A DNA stretch of 62,761 nt from Flavobacteriales bacterium UBA852 (GCA_002295925.1 DBGO01000018.1:1-62761); one strand, 5' to 3'; counted from the first letter of the stretch, positions 27,526 to 37,248 are shown. Notes: generated from the letters alone by a model not told the origin. Numbers and translations: made by a program.

Positions 27526-28407
27526 ATGGTTAGACAAATTCCTGCTTCCGAATTGGTATTAAACGATGATAAAAGTGTTTACCATTTAGGTTTACACCCG
27601 CACCAAATTGCTGACGATATAATTGTTGTTGGCGACCCTGCACGTGTTGCATTAATATCAAGTTATTTTGATAATGTTGAGCATAAAGTGCAAAGTCGTG
27701 AATTTGTTACACACACCGGAACATACAACGGAAAAAGCATTACTGCTTTGGCTACGGGAATTGGCACCGACAATATTGATATTGTTTTGAATGAGCTGGA
27801 TGCTCTTGTAAATATTGATTTGGAAACCAGAACAGAAAAAGCGGAAAAGAAATCATTAAATATTGTTCGCCTGGGCACTTCGGGTGCTTTACAAAAAGAC
27901 ATTCCCATTGACAGTTTTGTAAGTTCGGCTTACGCCTTTGGTATTGACGGACTACTGAATTTTTACAAAAATAATTTTTCCGAAAAATATAAAAATATTC
28001 AACAATCATTCTTAACACACACCAACTATCCTCAAGAGTTTGCCACGCCCTATTTTGTTGCTTGCGACAATCATTTAATGCAAACCGTAGGAAAAAATAC
28101 CATTAGCGGCATTACGGCAACAGCATCGGGTTTTTATGCTCCCCAAGGGCGTTCGCTTCGGTTACCGTTGGCTTACCCCGAGTTGAATGAAAAATTCAGA
28201 AACTTCACCTTTGAAAATTATCGCTTGACAAACTTTGAAATGGAAACCTCTGCTTTGTACGGATTAAGCGAGTTATTGGGACACAAAGCACTTACCATTT
28301 GTGTAATTATTGCCAATCGATATGCAGGAACATTCAGCGCCAACTACAAGGAAAGAATGAAAGAACTGATTGTGCAAACATTGAACCGATTAACATCTAA
28401 AAGTTAA
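27526..28407 (+). CDS. Nucleoside phosphorylase (uridine phosphorylase-like)
   Basis: The 293-residue protein belongs to the PNP/UDP phosphorylase family: VVGDPARVALISSYFD near the N-terminus (phosphate-binding GDP), TGIGTDNIDIVLNEL, IVRLGTSGALQKDI, and the C-terminal FEMETSALYGLSELLGHKALTICVIIANR, the ribose-binding ExE region. It splits nucleosides with phosphate into base and ribose 1-phosphate. Sequence style is nearer to uridine phosphorylase, but base specificity is not certain. Confidence 0.87.
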   Translation: MVRQIPASELVLNDDKSVYHLGLHPHQIADDIIVVGDPARVALISSYFDNVEHKVQSREFVTHTGTYNGKSITALATGIGTDNIDIVLNELDALVNIDLETRTEKAEKKSLNIVRLGTSGALQKDIPIDSFVSSAYAFGIDGLLNFYKNNFSEKYKNIQQSFLTHTNYPQEFATPYFVACDNHLMQTVGKNTISGITATASGFYAPQGRSLRLPLAYPELNEKFRNFTFENYRLTNFEMETSALYGLSELLGHKALTICVIIANRYAGTFSANYKERMKELIVQTLNRLTSKS

Positions 28408-28460
28408 AAACTATTTCATTATCTGTATAACATTTCTTTGGTAAGCGCGTATTTTTGAAT

Positions 28461-29333
28461 ATGCACCCCAATGAAATAAAAGCTCTTTTAAATCTGCTCG
28501 ACGACCCCGATGAAAATATTTATCACGAGGTTCGCAACAGATTTTTGGAATTGGGAAATGAAGTAATTCCTTATTTAGAGAATTTATGGGAAACATCTTA
28601 CGAACCCATAATTCAAGAACGGGTAGAGTCTATTATCCACGAATTACAAATAAGACAAACAAAAAAAAAGCTGAAAGATTGGCTCGAAAGCAGCGATAAA
28701 TCATTAGTTAAAGGCGCTTTGGCTTTTGCCAATTATCAATACCCCGATATTGAAGAAGATGAAATTTTTAAAACCTTGCAAGCTATTACAAAAGATGTTT
28801 GGGTAGAATTAAACCCCAATCAAACGGCACTTGAAAAGGTGAAAATCATCAATCATATTTTATTCAACACCTATAAATTCAGTTCAGATAAAAAAGACAT
28901 CTATAATCCCAAAAACTTTTTCATTAACAAAGTATTTGAACTAAAAAAAGGAAACCCCATTACCCTGGGAATCATTTACCTTGAAATTTGCAGTCGGTTA
29001 AATATACCCGTGTACGGAGTAAATCTTCCCCGGCACTTTGTTTTGGCTTACACCAACAGACAACAATTATTTGAAGATAAACCGGAGTTTACCCAAGAAG
29101 ATATATTATTTTATATCAATCCGTTTTTTAGAGGGTTTGTATTTCAAAAAGAAGAAATTGACAAATATTTAAAACAGTTGAATATTGAACCCAAGCCCGA
29201 ATATTATTTACCATGCTCAAATACTACTATTATTTACACCCTAATTGATGAGTTGAAAAATGTATATGACAAAATGGGTGAAAAAGAAAAAGTAGAAGAA
29301 TTAAATGATATTTTGGCATTATTTAATTTGTAA
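28461..29333 (+). CDS. SirB1/transglutaminase-like core family protein
   Basis: The 290-residue cytosolic protein has HEAT-like helices at the N-terminus (residues about 1-75) and a SirB1-type transglutaminase-like domain with NPKNFFINKVFELKKGNPITLGIIYLEICSRLNIPVYGVNLPRHFVL. The usual Cys of active transglutaminases is not seen in the ITLGIIY position, so catalytic activity is doubtful. The ATG at 28461 is preferred over a TTG two codons earlier. Function of the family is unknown. Confidence 0.82.
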   Translation: MHPNEIKALLNLLDDPDENIYHEVRNRFLELGNEVIPYLENLWETSYEPIIQERVESIIHELQIRQTKKKLKDWLESSDKSLVKGALAFANYQYPDIEEDEIFKTLQAITKDVWVELNPNQTALEKVKIINHILFNTYKFSSDKKDIYNPKNFFINKVFELKKGNPITLGIIYLEICSRLNIPVYGVNLPRHFVLAYTNRQQLFEDKPEFTQEDILFYINPFFRGFVFQKEEIDKYLKQLNIEPKPEYYLPCSNTTIIYTLIDELKNVYDKMGEKEKVEELNDILALFNL

Positions 29334-29660
29334 AAACAGAATCATAAGTAAAATTATTGATTCGACAAAATAAAAAATACTATCGTTGAAAATTACATTT
29401 TATTATATGAATGTAATTTCAGTAGTAATCAAACATTTAGCCGGAATTTAAAATTTATCAACACTTTTTTGTTAATCCGGAATGTTGAAAACTTGCAATG
29501 AATGTGAATTTTTTAGCATTGCATATGAAGTATTTTTTATCAAAATTTGTAATCGAAATTTAAACAAACCCTCTTAAAAAAGATTTACTAACTTACTGAA
29601 AATCAATAATTAAGCGTTTAAATTCCTAAACAAACATCGCTAATTTAAAAAAATTAAAAT
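29334..29660 (+). promoter_or_regulatory. Long nrdB leader with two inverted repeats
   Basis: This 327-nt gap is the longest non-coding stretch here and precedes nrdB. AAATTACATT (29390-29399) and AATGTAATTT (29410-29419) form a perfect 10-bp palindrome. TGCAATG (29494-29500) and CATTGCA (29517-29523) form another and straddle a possible promoter, TTG (29493-29495), 18 nt, TAGCATTG (29514-29521; one mismatch to TAnnTTTG). I see no small gene and no standard NrdR box. Regulation of the reductase genes from here is likely but unproven. Confidence 0.4.
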
Positions 29661-30710
29661 ATGAAAGAAGAAGTAACAAAAACCGACAAAACACCTTCAA
29701 TCGAGGAGGTATTACCTTCTAACACTACGCTAAATGCTGAAGAACCAATACTAAAGGAAAACCCAAATCGCTTTGTATTGTTTCCTATTCAACACGATGA
29801 TATTTGGAAATTTTACAAAGACCAAGAAGCCAGTTTTTGGACTGCCGAAGAAATTGATTTATCGCAAGATTTAGTTGACTGGGAAAATAAACTGAACGAT
29901 GATGAGCGTCACTTCATTAAACACGTATTGGCATTTTTTGCGGCAAGCGATGGGATTGTTAACGAAAATTTGGCAGAAAATTTCTTAAGCGAAGTACAAT
30001 ATACCGAAGCTAAATTTTTCTACGGTTTTCAAGTAATGATGGAAAACATCCATTCGGAAACTTACTCTTTACTTATCGACACTTATATAAAAGACCCTAA
30101 AGAAAAAGATTATTTATTCAATGCCATTGAAAATATTCCTGCAGTTAAGAAAAAAGCCGAATGGGCTTTGCGATGGATTGAAAACGGTTCGTTTGCCGAA
30201 AGATTAATAGCTTTTGCAGCCGTAGAAGGAATATTCTTCAGTGGAAGTTTTTGCTCAATCTTTTGGTTGAAAAAACGTGGCTTAATGCCGGGATTAACCT
30301 TCTCCAACGAGTTGATTTCGCGTGACGAAGGAATGCACTGCGATTTTGCTTGCTTACTTTACAACAACCACTTAATCAACAAATTACCAAAAGAAACAGT
30401 AAAACAAATTATTACCGATGCTGTAGAAATAGAACGCGAATTTGTAACCGAAGCATTACCTGTTCGTTTGATTGGTATGAACGCCGATTTAATGGCGCAA
30501 TACATAGAGTTTGTTGCCGACCGTTTATTGGTAGAATTAGGCAACGACAAAGTGTACAACGTTACTAATCCATTCGATTTTATGGATATGATTTCTCTTC
30601 AAGGAAAAACCAATTTCTTTGAAAAACGAGTTGCCGAATATCAAAAAGCCGGTGTAAAATCATCTACAGACGAATCTAATAATGCATTTAGTTTAGATGA
30701 AGATTTTTAA
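29661..30710 (+). CDS. nrdB: Ribonucleoside-diphosphate reductase, small subunit
   Basis: The 349-residue protein is the class Ia beta subunit. Iron ligands lie in the family motifs FFAASDGIVNENL, FYGFQVMMENIHSETYSLL and SRDEGMHCDFA; the Tyr in SETYSLLIDTY is in the expected radical position. The sequence is of the eukaryote-like type common in Bacteroidota. It supplies the tyrosyl radical to NrdA for making deoxyribonucleotides. nrdA follows after 43 nt. Confidence 0.96.
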   Translation: MKEEVTKTDKTPSIEEVLPSNTTLNAEEPILKENPNRFVLFPIQHDDIWKFYKDQEASFWTAEEIDLSQDLVDWENKLNDDERHFIKHVLAFFAASDGIVNENLAENFLSEVQYTEAKFFYGFQVMMENIHSETYSLLIDTYIKDPKEKDYLFNAIENIPAVKKKAEWALRWIENGSFAERLIAFAAVEGIFFSGSFCSIFWLKKRGLMPGLTFSNELISRDEGMHCDFACLLYNNHLINKLPKETVKQIITDAVEIEREFVTEALPVRLIGMNADLMAQYIEFVADRLLVELGNDKVYNVTNPFDFMDMISLQGKTNFFEKRVAEYQKAGVKSSTDESNNAFSLDEDF

Positions 30711-30753
30711 TCAATAATCAAACAATTTTATCCCAATATAAAACAATAAGAAT

Positions 30754-33114
30754 ATGTTCGTAGTTAAAAGAGATGGTCGTAAAGAAGCAGTAAAATTTGA
30801 TAAAATTACTGCCCGTATAAAAAAATTATGTTACGGTTTAAACGAAGTAGTTGACCCGGTAAAAGTTGCCATGAAGGTAATTGAAGGGTTATACGATGGT
30901 GTAACCACATCGGAATTGGATAACTTGGCTGCCGAGGTTGCCGCAACCATGACGGTTCAACATCCCGATTATGCCTTGTTGGCTTCACGCATTGCGGTTT
31001 CCAACTTGCACAAAAATACCAAAAAGTCTTTCTCTGAAACAATGAAAGACCTTTATACATACATCAACCCCAAAACAGGAGAAAAAGCACCTCTTATTGC
31101 CGATGATGTATATCAAATTATTGACGCAAACAAAGAAGTGCTTGACTCAAGCATTATTTACGACCGCGATTTTAATTACGATTACTTTGGTTTTAAAACC
31201 CTTGAACGTTCTTATTTGTTAAAATTGGACGGAAAAATTGCCGAACGTCCGCAACACATGTTAATGCGTGTTTCTTTGGGTATTCATAAAGAAGATATTG
31301 ATGCTGCCATTGAAACTTACAATTTAATGTCAGAAAAGTGGTTTACACATGCCACACCTACCCTTTTTAACTCAGGAACGCCAAAACCACAAATGTCTTC
31401 GTGCTTTTTATTAACCATGAAAGACGACAGTATTGACGGCATTTACGACACATTAAAACAATGTGCAAAAATTTCGCAATCGGCCGGTGGTATTGGATTA
31501 AGCATTCATAATGTACGGGCAAAAGGCACTTACATTAAAGGTACAAACGGCACTTCGAACGGTATTGTACCTATGTTGCGTGTATTTAACGATACTGCCC
31601 GTTATGTTGACCAAGGTGGCGGAAAACGTAAAGGTTCTTTTGCCGTTTACATGGAACCTTGGCACGCCGATATTTTCGACTTTTTGGATTTAAAGAAAAA
31701 CCACGGAAAAGAAGAACAGCGAGCCCGCGACTTATTCTACGCACTTTGGACGCCCGATTTGTTTATGAAACGTGTAGAAGAAGACGGAGATTGGACATTG
31801 ATGTGCCCTCACGAATGTCCCGGATTATATGATACTTACGGTGAAGAATTTGAAGCGCTTTACACTAAATATGAACAAGAAGGCAAAGGACGTAAGACCA
31901 TTAAAGCTCGCGACTTGTGGAATGCCATATTGGAGTCGCAAATTGAAACAGGCACACCTTACATGATGTATAAAGATGCCGCCAACAAAAAATCAAACCA
32001 ACAAAATTTGGGAACTATTCGTTCTTCCAATCTTTGTACGGAAATTATAGAATATACCTCGCCGGATGAAGTAGCAGTATGTAATTTGGCTTCTTTGGCA
32101 TTACCAAAATTTGTCATTGACGGAAAATTCGATCATCAAAAATTATTTGACATTACTTACACGGTTACCAAAAACTTAAACAAAGTAATTGACCAGAATT
32201 ATTATCCGGTTCCTGAAGCCAAAAATTCCAATATGCGTCACCGTCCTATTGGTTTAGGTGTTCAAGGATTGGCTGATGCGTTTATTTTATTGCGTTTACC
32301 TTTTGATTCGGAAGAAGCAAAACAATTGAACAAAGATATTTTTGAAACCATCTATTATGCTGCCATGACAGCATCTAAAGATTTAGCCAAAGAATTTGGA
32401 CCTTACGAAACGTTTAAAGGTTCTCCGGTTTCAAAAGGAATTTTTCAATTCGATATGTGGGGAGTAACACCAAGTGACCGTTGGGAATGGGATATTTTAA
32501 AAGAAGAAGTGAAAAAATACGGCGTACGCAACTCATTGTTGGTAGCACCAATGCCAACTGCTTCTACATCACAAATATTAGGAAACAACGAATGTTTTGA
32601 ACCTTATACTTCAAATATTTATACCCGTAGAGTATTGAGTGGTGAGTTTATTGTGGTAAACAAACACTTATTACGCGATTTAAACAAACTCGGTTTGTGG
32701 AATGATGATATGAAAAATCGCATAATGGCTGCCAACGGTTCTATTCAGAATATTGACGAAATACCACAAAACTTAAAAGAAATTTATAAAACTGTTTGGG
32801 AAATTAAACAACGTACACTTATTGATATGGCTGCCGACCGTGGTGCATTTATTTGCCAGTCGCAATCGTTGAATGTATTTATGGAAAATCCAAACTTTGC
32901 CAAACTTACTTCAATGCATTTTCACGCATGGCGAAAAGGATTAAAAACTGGCATGTATTATTTGCGTACCAAAGCCGCTCGAGATGCCATTAAATTCACA
33001 TTGGAAAGAGCTGCTTCACAAGGTAATCCAACAGCAAAAACAGCCGAAGAGCAACAAGCCGAAATATCCTGTTCGTTAGACAATCCGGATGCTTGCGAAT
33101 CTTGCAGCGGTTAA
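30754..33114 (+). CDS. nrdA: Ribonucleoside-diphosphate reductase, large subunit
   Basis: The 786-residue alpha subunit has an N-terminal ATP-cone (KRDGRKEAVKFDKITARI) for allosteric activity control, the 10-stranded barrel with active-site motifs MSSCFLLTM, SSNLCTEIIEY and CNLASLALPKF, PMPTASTSQILGNNECFEPY, and a C-terminal redox tail ending DACESCSG with the CxxC pair re-reduced by thioredoxin. It reduces NDPs to dNDPs with NrdB. The operon ends at a clear terminator. Confidence 0.97.
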   Translation: MFVVKRDGRKEAVKFDKITARIKKLCYGLNEVVDPVKVAMKVIEGLYDGVTTSELDNLAAEVAATMTVQHPDYALLASRIAVSNLHKNTKKSFSETMKDLYTYINPKTGEKAPLIADDVYQIIDANKEVLDSSIIYDRDFNYDYFGFKTLERSYLLKLDGKIAERPQHMLMRVSLGIHKEDIDAAIETYNLMSEKWFTHATPTLFNSGTPKPQMSSCFLLTMKDDSIDGIYDTLKQCAKISQSAGGIGLSIHNVRAKGTYIKGTNGTSNGIVPMLRVFNDTARYVDQGGGKRKGSFAVYMEPWHADIFDFLDLKKNHGKEEQRARDLFYALWTPDLFMKRVEEDGDWTLMCPHECPGLYDTYGEEFEALYTKYEQEGKGRKTIKARDLWNAILESQIETGTPYMMYKDAANKKSNQQNLGTIRSSNLCTEIIEYTSPDEVAVCNLASLALPKFVIDGKFDHQKLFDITYTVTKNLNKVIDQNYYPVPEAKNSNMRHRPIGLGVQGLADAFILLRLPFDSEEAKQLNKDIFETIYYAAMTASKDLAKEFGPYETFKGSPVSKGIFQFDMWGVTPSDRWEWDILKEEVKKYGVRNSLLVAPMPTASTSQILGNNECFEPYTSNIYTRRVLSGEFIVVNKHLLRDLNKLGLWNDDMKNRIMAANGSIQNIDEIPQNLKEIYKTVWEIKQRTLIDMAADRGAFICQSQSLNVFMENPNFAKLTSMHFHAWRKGLKTGMYYLRTKAARDAIKFTLERAASQGNPTAKTAEEQQAEISCSLDNPDACESCSG

Positions 33115-33142
33115 AAATAAATTTGAATAAATATTTGTTAAG

Positions 33143-33171
33143 CAGCTCTCCGATTGGAGAGCTGTTTTTTT
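33143..33171 (+). terminator. Intrinsic terminator of nrdBA
   Basis: CAGCTCTCC (33143-33151) pairs with GGAGAGCTG (33156-33164) around GATT, followed by T7. It serves the + strand only; the convergent gene's stop codon lies at its right edge. Confidence 0.9.
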
Positions 33172-33529
33172 ATGACAATAATTCTTTCATGGGGTCCCAA
33201 AAATATTTTTCAAAATCTACAATCTGATTTTCAACTACCTTAATTCCTTCACTTTCCAATAGTTGTTGCATTTTTTCGGGAGGATTAAAATGAGCTTTTC
33301 CGGTGAGTAAACCATTACGGTTTACGACACGATGCGCCGGAACATTAATCTTTGCATGATGCGAAGCATTCATTGCCCATCCAACCATTCGAGCACTTTT
33401 GACTCTGCCCAAATATTTTGCAATAGCTCCGTAACTCGTTACTCTTCCTTTGGGTATTAGCGCTACAACTTGCCAAACCTGTTCAAAAAAATCACTTTTA
33501 TCTTTATTTTCTGAAACAAAACCGGGCAT
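33170..33529 (-). CDS. Alkyltransferase-like protein (ATL, MGMT family without catalytic Cys)
   Basis: The 119-residue protein is the C-terminal DNA-binding domain of O6-alkylguanine-DNA alkyltransferases: IPKGRVTSYGAIAKYLG, ARMVGWAMNAS, and the active-site motif, which reads PAHRVVNRNG instead of PCHRV. With Ala in place of the acceptor Cys it cannot remove alkyl groups; ATL proteins flip damaged guanine and flag it for nucleotide excision repair. It overlaps the stop of trmB by 1 nt and is co-transcribed with it. Confidence 0.9.
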   Translation of the reverse strand: MPGFVSENKDKSDFFEQVWQVVALIPKGRVTSYGAIAKYLGRVKSARMVGWAMNASHHAKINVPAHRVVNRNGLLTGKAHFNPPEKMQQLLESEGIKVVENQIVDFEKYFWDPMKELLS

Positions 33530-34215
33530 TATATTCTAAATTTCAAGTAATTGATTTTAAATCCTTTTTCCGAGAAAATTTTCTCGTAATGCGTTTTGAT
33601 GCCTAATATTTGCTTGGTTTGTTCATCGAAAGAATCTATTGCATCACCATATAAATCAAAGGTGTGAAACAACAGTTCAAACCGGTGTTTATTTATTTGC
33701 TCCAAGGTGTAATCGAAAAAAGGACGATTGTCGGTTTTGAGGTGAATAATTCCGCCGGGTTTAAGAAATTGTTGGTATTGTTTAATAAAACCATCAGAAG
33801 TCAAGCGTTTTTTCTCGCGTTTATCTCCCGGTTGCGGGTCAGGAAAGGTAATCCATATTTCACTTACCTCATCTTTACCAAAGATATTTTGAATAAATTC
33901 AATGCGGGTTCTGAGAAAATAAACATTGTCTATGCCTTTTTCTACGGAAGTTTTTGCTCCACGCCACATTCTGTGACCTTTTACATCAACCCCCATAAAC
34001 AACTTTTCGGGAAATTCTTGCGCCAACCCCACAGAATACTCACCTTTTCCACAGCCAAGCTCCAACACCAAAGGTTTATCCGATTTAAAAAAATCAGTGT
34101 GCCATTTCCCTTTCAGTTTATAATCGGTATTAAATACTTCGTCGAATTGCGGTTGAATGGCATGCGGAAATGTGTTCATTTCCGCCCAATGCTCTTTTTT
34201 ACGTTTTCGTCCCAT
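33529..34215 (-). CDS. trmB: tRNA (guanine-N7-)-methyltransferase
   Basis: The 228-residue protein has the TrmB SAM-binding motif LELGCGKGEYSVGLA, GVDVKGHRMWRGA and the signature ITFPDPQPGDKREKKRL. It methylates G46 of tRNAs at N7. The stop codon overlaps the ATG of the downstream ATL gene by one base (TAATG). The start MGRKRKKEHWAEM is typical. Confidence 0.95.
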   Translation of the reverse strand: MGRKRKKEHWAEMNTFPHAIQPQFDEVFNTDYKLKGKWHTDFFKSDKPLVLELGCGKGEYSVGLAQEFPEKLFMGVDVKGHRMWRGAKTSVEKGIDNVYFLRTRIEFIQNIFGKDEVSEIWITFPDPQPGDKREKKRLTSDGFIKQYQQFLKPGGIIHLKTDNRPFFDYTLEQINKHRFELLFHTFDLYGDAIDSFDEQTKQILGIKTHYEKIFSEKGFKINYLKFRI

Positions 34216-34256
34216 AAGAGGGCAAAAGTATCAATAAATTGAATAATACCTGCCGC

Positions 34257-35516
34257 TTATTGAACAACAATTCGTTTTACAAATGCATTGCCTTCAACTT
34301 TTGATTTAATCAAATACACTCCTTTTGAAAAATGTGATAAGTTTAACTTGTTTTTGCTTTTTGCTCCAACCTTATTTGAAGCACACAATTTTCCTTTTAA
34401 ATCATAAATATCAACATCCAAAGAAAAGTCATTTTCATTGTGAACATAAATAAAATCACTAGTTATGGTAGGATATACATTGATTTTAGAATTTGTATTT
34501 TTAGCACTAATGCCTACCGGATAAACTGTTAAATTTTGTTGCGCCACTATTACAGGAATATGGTCGGCACCTTGATAAAGATTTTTGAATAAATCAATTT
34601 CTTGTGAAGAATATTGAAACATATCATCTAAATATCTGGGTGGTACGGGTTGATAATATACTGTTGCCGAAACATTAAGCTGACCGGCGTAACCGTTTAA
34701 AGGTATATGATAACTGACAGAATCGCCACCGGAACCTTCTACTCCGTTTATGTAGTTAAAATCTGAATCGGCAAGGGCATTTCCTACAATTTTAACCGTA
34801 TCGTAAGCATTGTGTTGCGTAGAAAATCCTTTTGGCGGAATACGATTGTCTTTTAAATGTTGATAAGCTCTTTCTAATACAGTGGTAACGTTTCCGTTTA
34901 TATCGCCCATCACCATTTCATAAATTTGCACTTGATTATCATTTGTGATAACATCATAATGCAGTTCGTAAGCAGCATCTTCATCCAATAATCTGTATAT
35001 GGAATTGTGTCTGCCGGAATAAAAGAGTGTATCATTATTGACATCTGTAACCAAAAACTCAATATATGCCCGGCGACTTGGGTAACCGGCAGGAAATTTA
35101 TGCCCGGTTAAATTTTCAAGATAAAGATCAAAATATGCCGTATCGTTTTGTCTGCCGTTGTCAAATAATGATAAATTTAATGTTTGTTGTTGTAATTGTT
35201 TAACCGTACGATTTATTACCGTATCAAACTGCGTTTGTGTTGCAGACAATCCAAGCAAAGAATTATTGTCTTTTAAAATATTAAGCATAAAAGCATTTCC
35301 TCCAACCAAATAATGTAAGCCAAAAGGAGAACGCGCAGACAACCATGGAGGTCTATTGGCTATAACCACGTTATCGTTGATTCGCGGCATGTGGCAAGTT
35401 TGACAATCTTCTCCTGTGGTAGGAAAAGTTTCGGTATTAAAATCTGAATTAAGCCATTCGTGATAAATAGCTTGTTCTACAAAAGTGGTTCCTGTTAAAT
35501 TTCCGGAGGTATCCAC
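34257..35516 (-). pseudogene. C-terminal part of the split penta-haem T9SS cytochrome
   Basis: This frame is the same one as the gene immediately upstream on the minus strand and is separated from it only by one TAA at 35571-35573. A GTG at 35516 would give 419 residues without a signal peptide; the frame is in fact open up to the TAA, and that stretch contains another CxxCH (CGACH, 35535-35549). The part contains CQTCHMP (residues 38-42), a beta-rich middle and a T9SS type A sorting domain (NVYPT-like start, IYDLKGKLCASNKVG, FSKGVYLIKSKVEGNAFVKRIVVQ end). As it stands it could not be exported, so the gene is probably broken or the base is an error. Confidence 0.75.
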
Positions 35517-35570
35517 ACTGTTTGTGATAAGTGTATGGCACGCACCACATAATGCCGAATTGTTGATGTG

Positions 35571-36203
35571 TTACCCTTGTTCGGGAGTAAATCCGATATT
35601 ATTTATCATGGGACCTTGAACCGGGTTTAGATAAGGCCCGTATATTATGTGATTGGTATCGTATTCCATTTGAGCGGAGAATACACTGCCCAAATTGTTT
35701 GGACTCATGCTGTGGCAAGCCGTACAGTTTACGCCATCTAAACCAATAGGGTCATTTTCCAAATCGGAAATCAGGTAATGAAGTGCACCATTATGAATAG
35801 CATCTTTATTGCCCGATGGCGCATGACAAGCCGTACAGGTTGTTTCCAATTCATCTTTATGTGCAGGATTCACCATCCCTTCGTGGCTTACTTTTGCTCG
35901 CCACAAGGGGTCTTTTGCCGAATTAGCCATCATGGTTGCACGCCAATCAGTTACCGGCGATACATCGTTTCCGTTATTATCGGACAACGCCGAAGGGTTT
36001 GGTCCTTGACCTGTGGCTCCGTGACATGCTTCACACTCACCCGACCCAGCAAATAAAGTATTAAACCCTGTTGCCAATGGCTGAATGTTTTTGTCGTGAT
36101 AAGTATATTTTGTGAGTTCTTCTTTTGAATATAATGAATAAAATGAAAAAGAAGAAATGATTACGATAGTAATAACCAAAAATTTAAATGCTTGTATTCT
36201 CAT
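35571..36203 (-). CDS. N-terminal part of a multihaem c-type cytochrome, cut by an in-frame stop
   Basis: The 210-residue product has a signal peptide (FLVITIVIISSFSFYSLYS) and three haem-binding motifs, CEACH (57-61), CTACH (123-127) and CTACH (160-164), spaced as in a multihaem cytochrome. It stops at TAA 35571-35573, but the same frame continues and supplies CGACH, CQTCH and a T9SS sorting domain. Without the stop the protein would be 648 residues less one codon with five haem motifs, exported and attached to the cell surface. It is the last gene of a cluster with beta-barrel, YceI and cytochrome lipoprotein genes. Confidence 0.8.
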   Translation of the reverse strand: MRIQAFKFLVITIVIISSFSFYSLYSKEELTKYTYHDKNIQPLATGFNTLFAGSGECEACHGATGQGPNPSALSDNNGNDVSPVTDWRATMMANSAKDPLWRAKVSHEGMVNPAHKDELETTCTACHAPSGNKDAIHNGALHYLISDLENDPIGLDGVNCTACHSMSPNNLGSVFSAQMEYDTNHIIYGPYLNPVQGPMINNIGFTPEQG

Positions 36204-36243
36204 AAATTATTTTTTATGAAAATACTAAAATATATTAAAAAAT

Positions 36244-36268
36244 AAGATGACTTTTATCATATCATCTT
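36244..36268 (-). terminator. Weak hairpin between the DUF5777 gene and the cytochrome gene
   Basis: AAGATGA (36244-36250) pairs with TCATCTT (36262-36268). On the minus strand a T-rich stretch follows. It may give partial termination after the DUF5777 gene or separate the cytochrome gene from the rest of the cluster. Confidence 0.4.
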
Positions 36269-36317
36269 CTGAGAAGTTGAATTGTACAATAAAATAATTA
36301 AATAATACAATTACATA

Positions 36318-37247
36318 TTAGTCTGCAAACGTGCATTTTTCATCGAAGCGTTTTTTGGCTTTTTCGGAGACGGTAAACACTCGTGAAACATTGAACCCGA
36401 AGTGAATGCCACCACCTTGCCATGTTTCATTGGTTTGGGTTATAAAATGACGTTCAATCATTCCTATACTGTTGGTAAAAAATAATTGAAACACATGCCC
36501 TCCGGTTTCAATATCCAAACCAACGGATAAATTGTTGGTATGTTGCCACGAAACTATTTGCTCGGGGAACACAAAATAATACTCCCAAGTGAGTGCCAAG
36601 CGTGTGGTAATTTTATATCTTCCGCCAAAACCCATTGAGAAAATATCATTTTTGTCGGAAGCCAATGGTACTAAATTATAATGCGTTATTGTTGGCACCA
36701 ATTGCATGGATAGATTTTTATTAAACTTTCGGGCAAATATTGCTTGATAGTTATAAGCCAAACGACTGGTAAAATAATTGGTACGGGAAGTATCTTGCCA
36801 AGGTGTAGTAATTATATCGGCAGTTGCCAATAAAGTAAGCGAAAACCAATGGTGTTTTTTTCCACCTTCTTCGGTCTGTTTGTACAGTCTGTATTTAATT
36901 AAACCATCAACCGTTTTTTGATTGGAAGAACGTCCTACTCCAATCATCAACCGGTGATTGAGACTGTAATCAAACCCTATATGAATCCAACCTTGGTCAA
37001 GCCCAAAAAAATTACCCAAGCCGGAATTTACCGGTCCGAAACGGTGCGAAATTCTAAAATCCAACACACCCGGACCGAGAATTTCATTTGTATGTCCGTT
37101 TATTAAACGTGTACTTTTAAAAGTAGCTTGTGTGTAACTTGTTCTGCTGCTTTCTTCGGCTTCCAGTTCTGACAATAAATCATCTTGAGCAAAGAGTTTA
37201 ATAGAAAACAGCGCAAAAAGGATAATCAACGACTTGAGTTTAATCAT
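36318..37247 (-). CDS. DUF5777 family outer-membrane beta-barrel protein
   Basis: The 309-residue protein has a signal peptide (SLIILFALFSIKLFAQ) and a sequence of alternating amphipathic strands: FRISHRFGPVNSGLGNFFGLDQGWIHIGFDYSLNHRLMIGVG region near residues 65-105, then NKNLSMQLVPTITHY and GFGGRYKITTRLALTWEYYFVFP. This matches DUF5777, a Bacteroidota outer-membrane barrel family often found with c-type cytochromes. It begins 1 nt after the stop of the YceI gene, so they are co-transcribed. It may be the pore of an electron-transfer conduit; this is inference. Confidence 0.82.
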   Translation of the reverse strand: MIKLKSLIILFALFSIKLFAQDDLLSELEAEESSRTSYTQATFKSTRLINGHTNEILGPGVLDFRISHRFGPVNSGLGNFFGLDQGWIHIGFDYSLNHRLMIGVGRSSNQKTVDGLIKYRLYKQTEEGGKKHHWFSLTLLATADIITTPWQDTSRTNYFTSRLAYNYQAIFARKFNKNLSMQLVPTITHYNLVPLASDKNDIFSMGFGGRYKITTRLALTWEYYFVFPEQIVSWQHTNNLSVGLDIETGGHVFQLFFTNSIGMIERHFITQTNETWQGGGIHFGFNVSRVFTVSEKAKKRFDEKCTFAD

Positions 37248-37248
37248 T

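Noticed and set aside
28411..28596. Minus-strand frame over the start of the SirB1-like gene
   Set aside because: Shadow of the + strand gene; no signal or motif.
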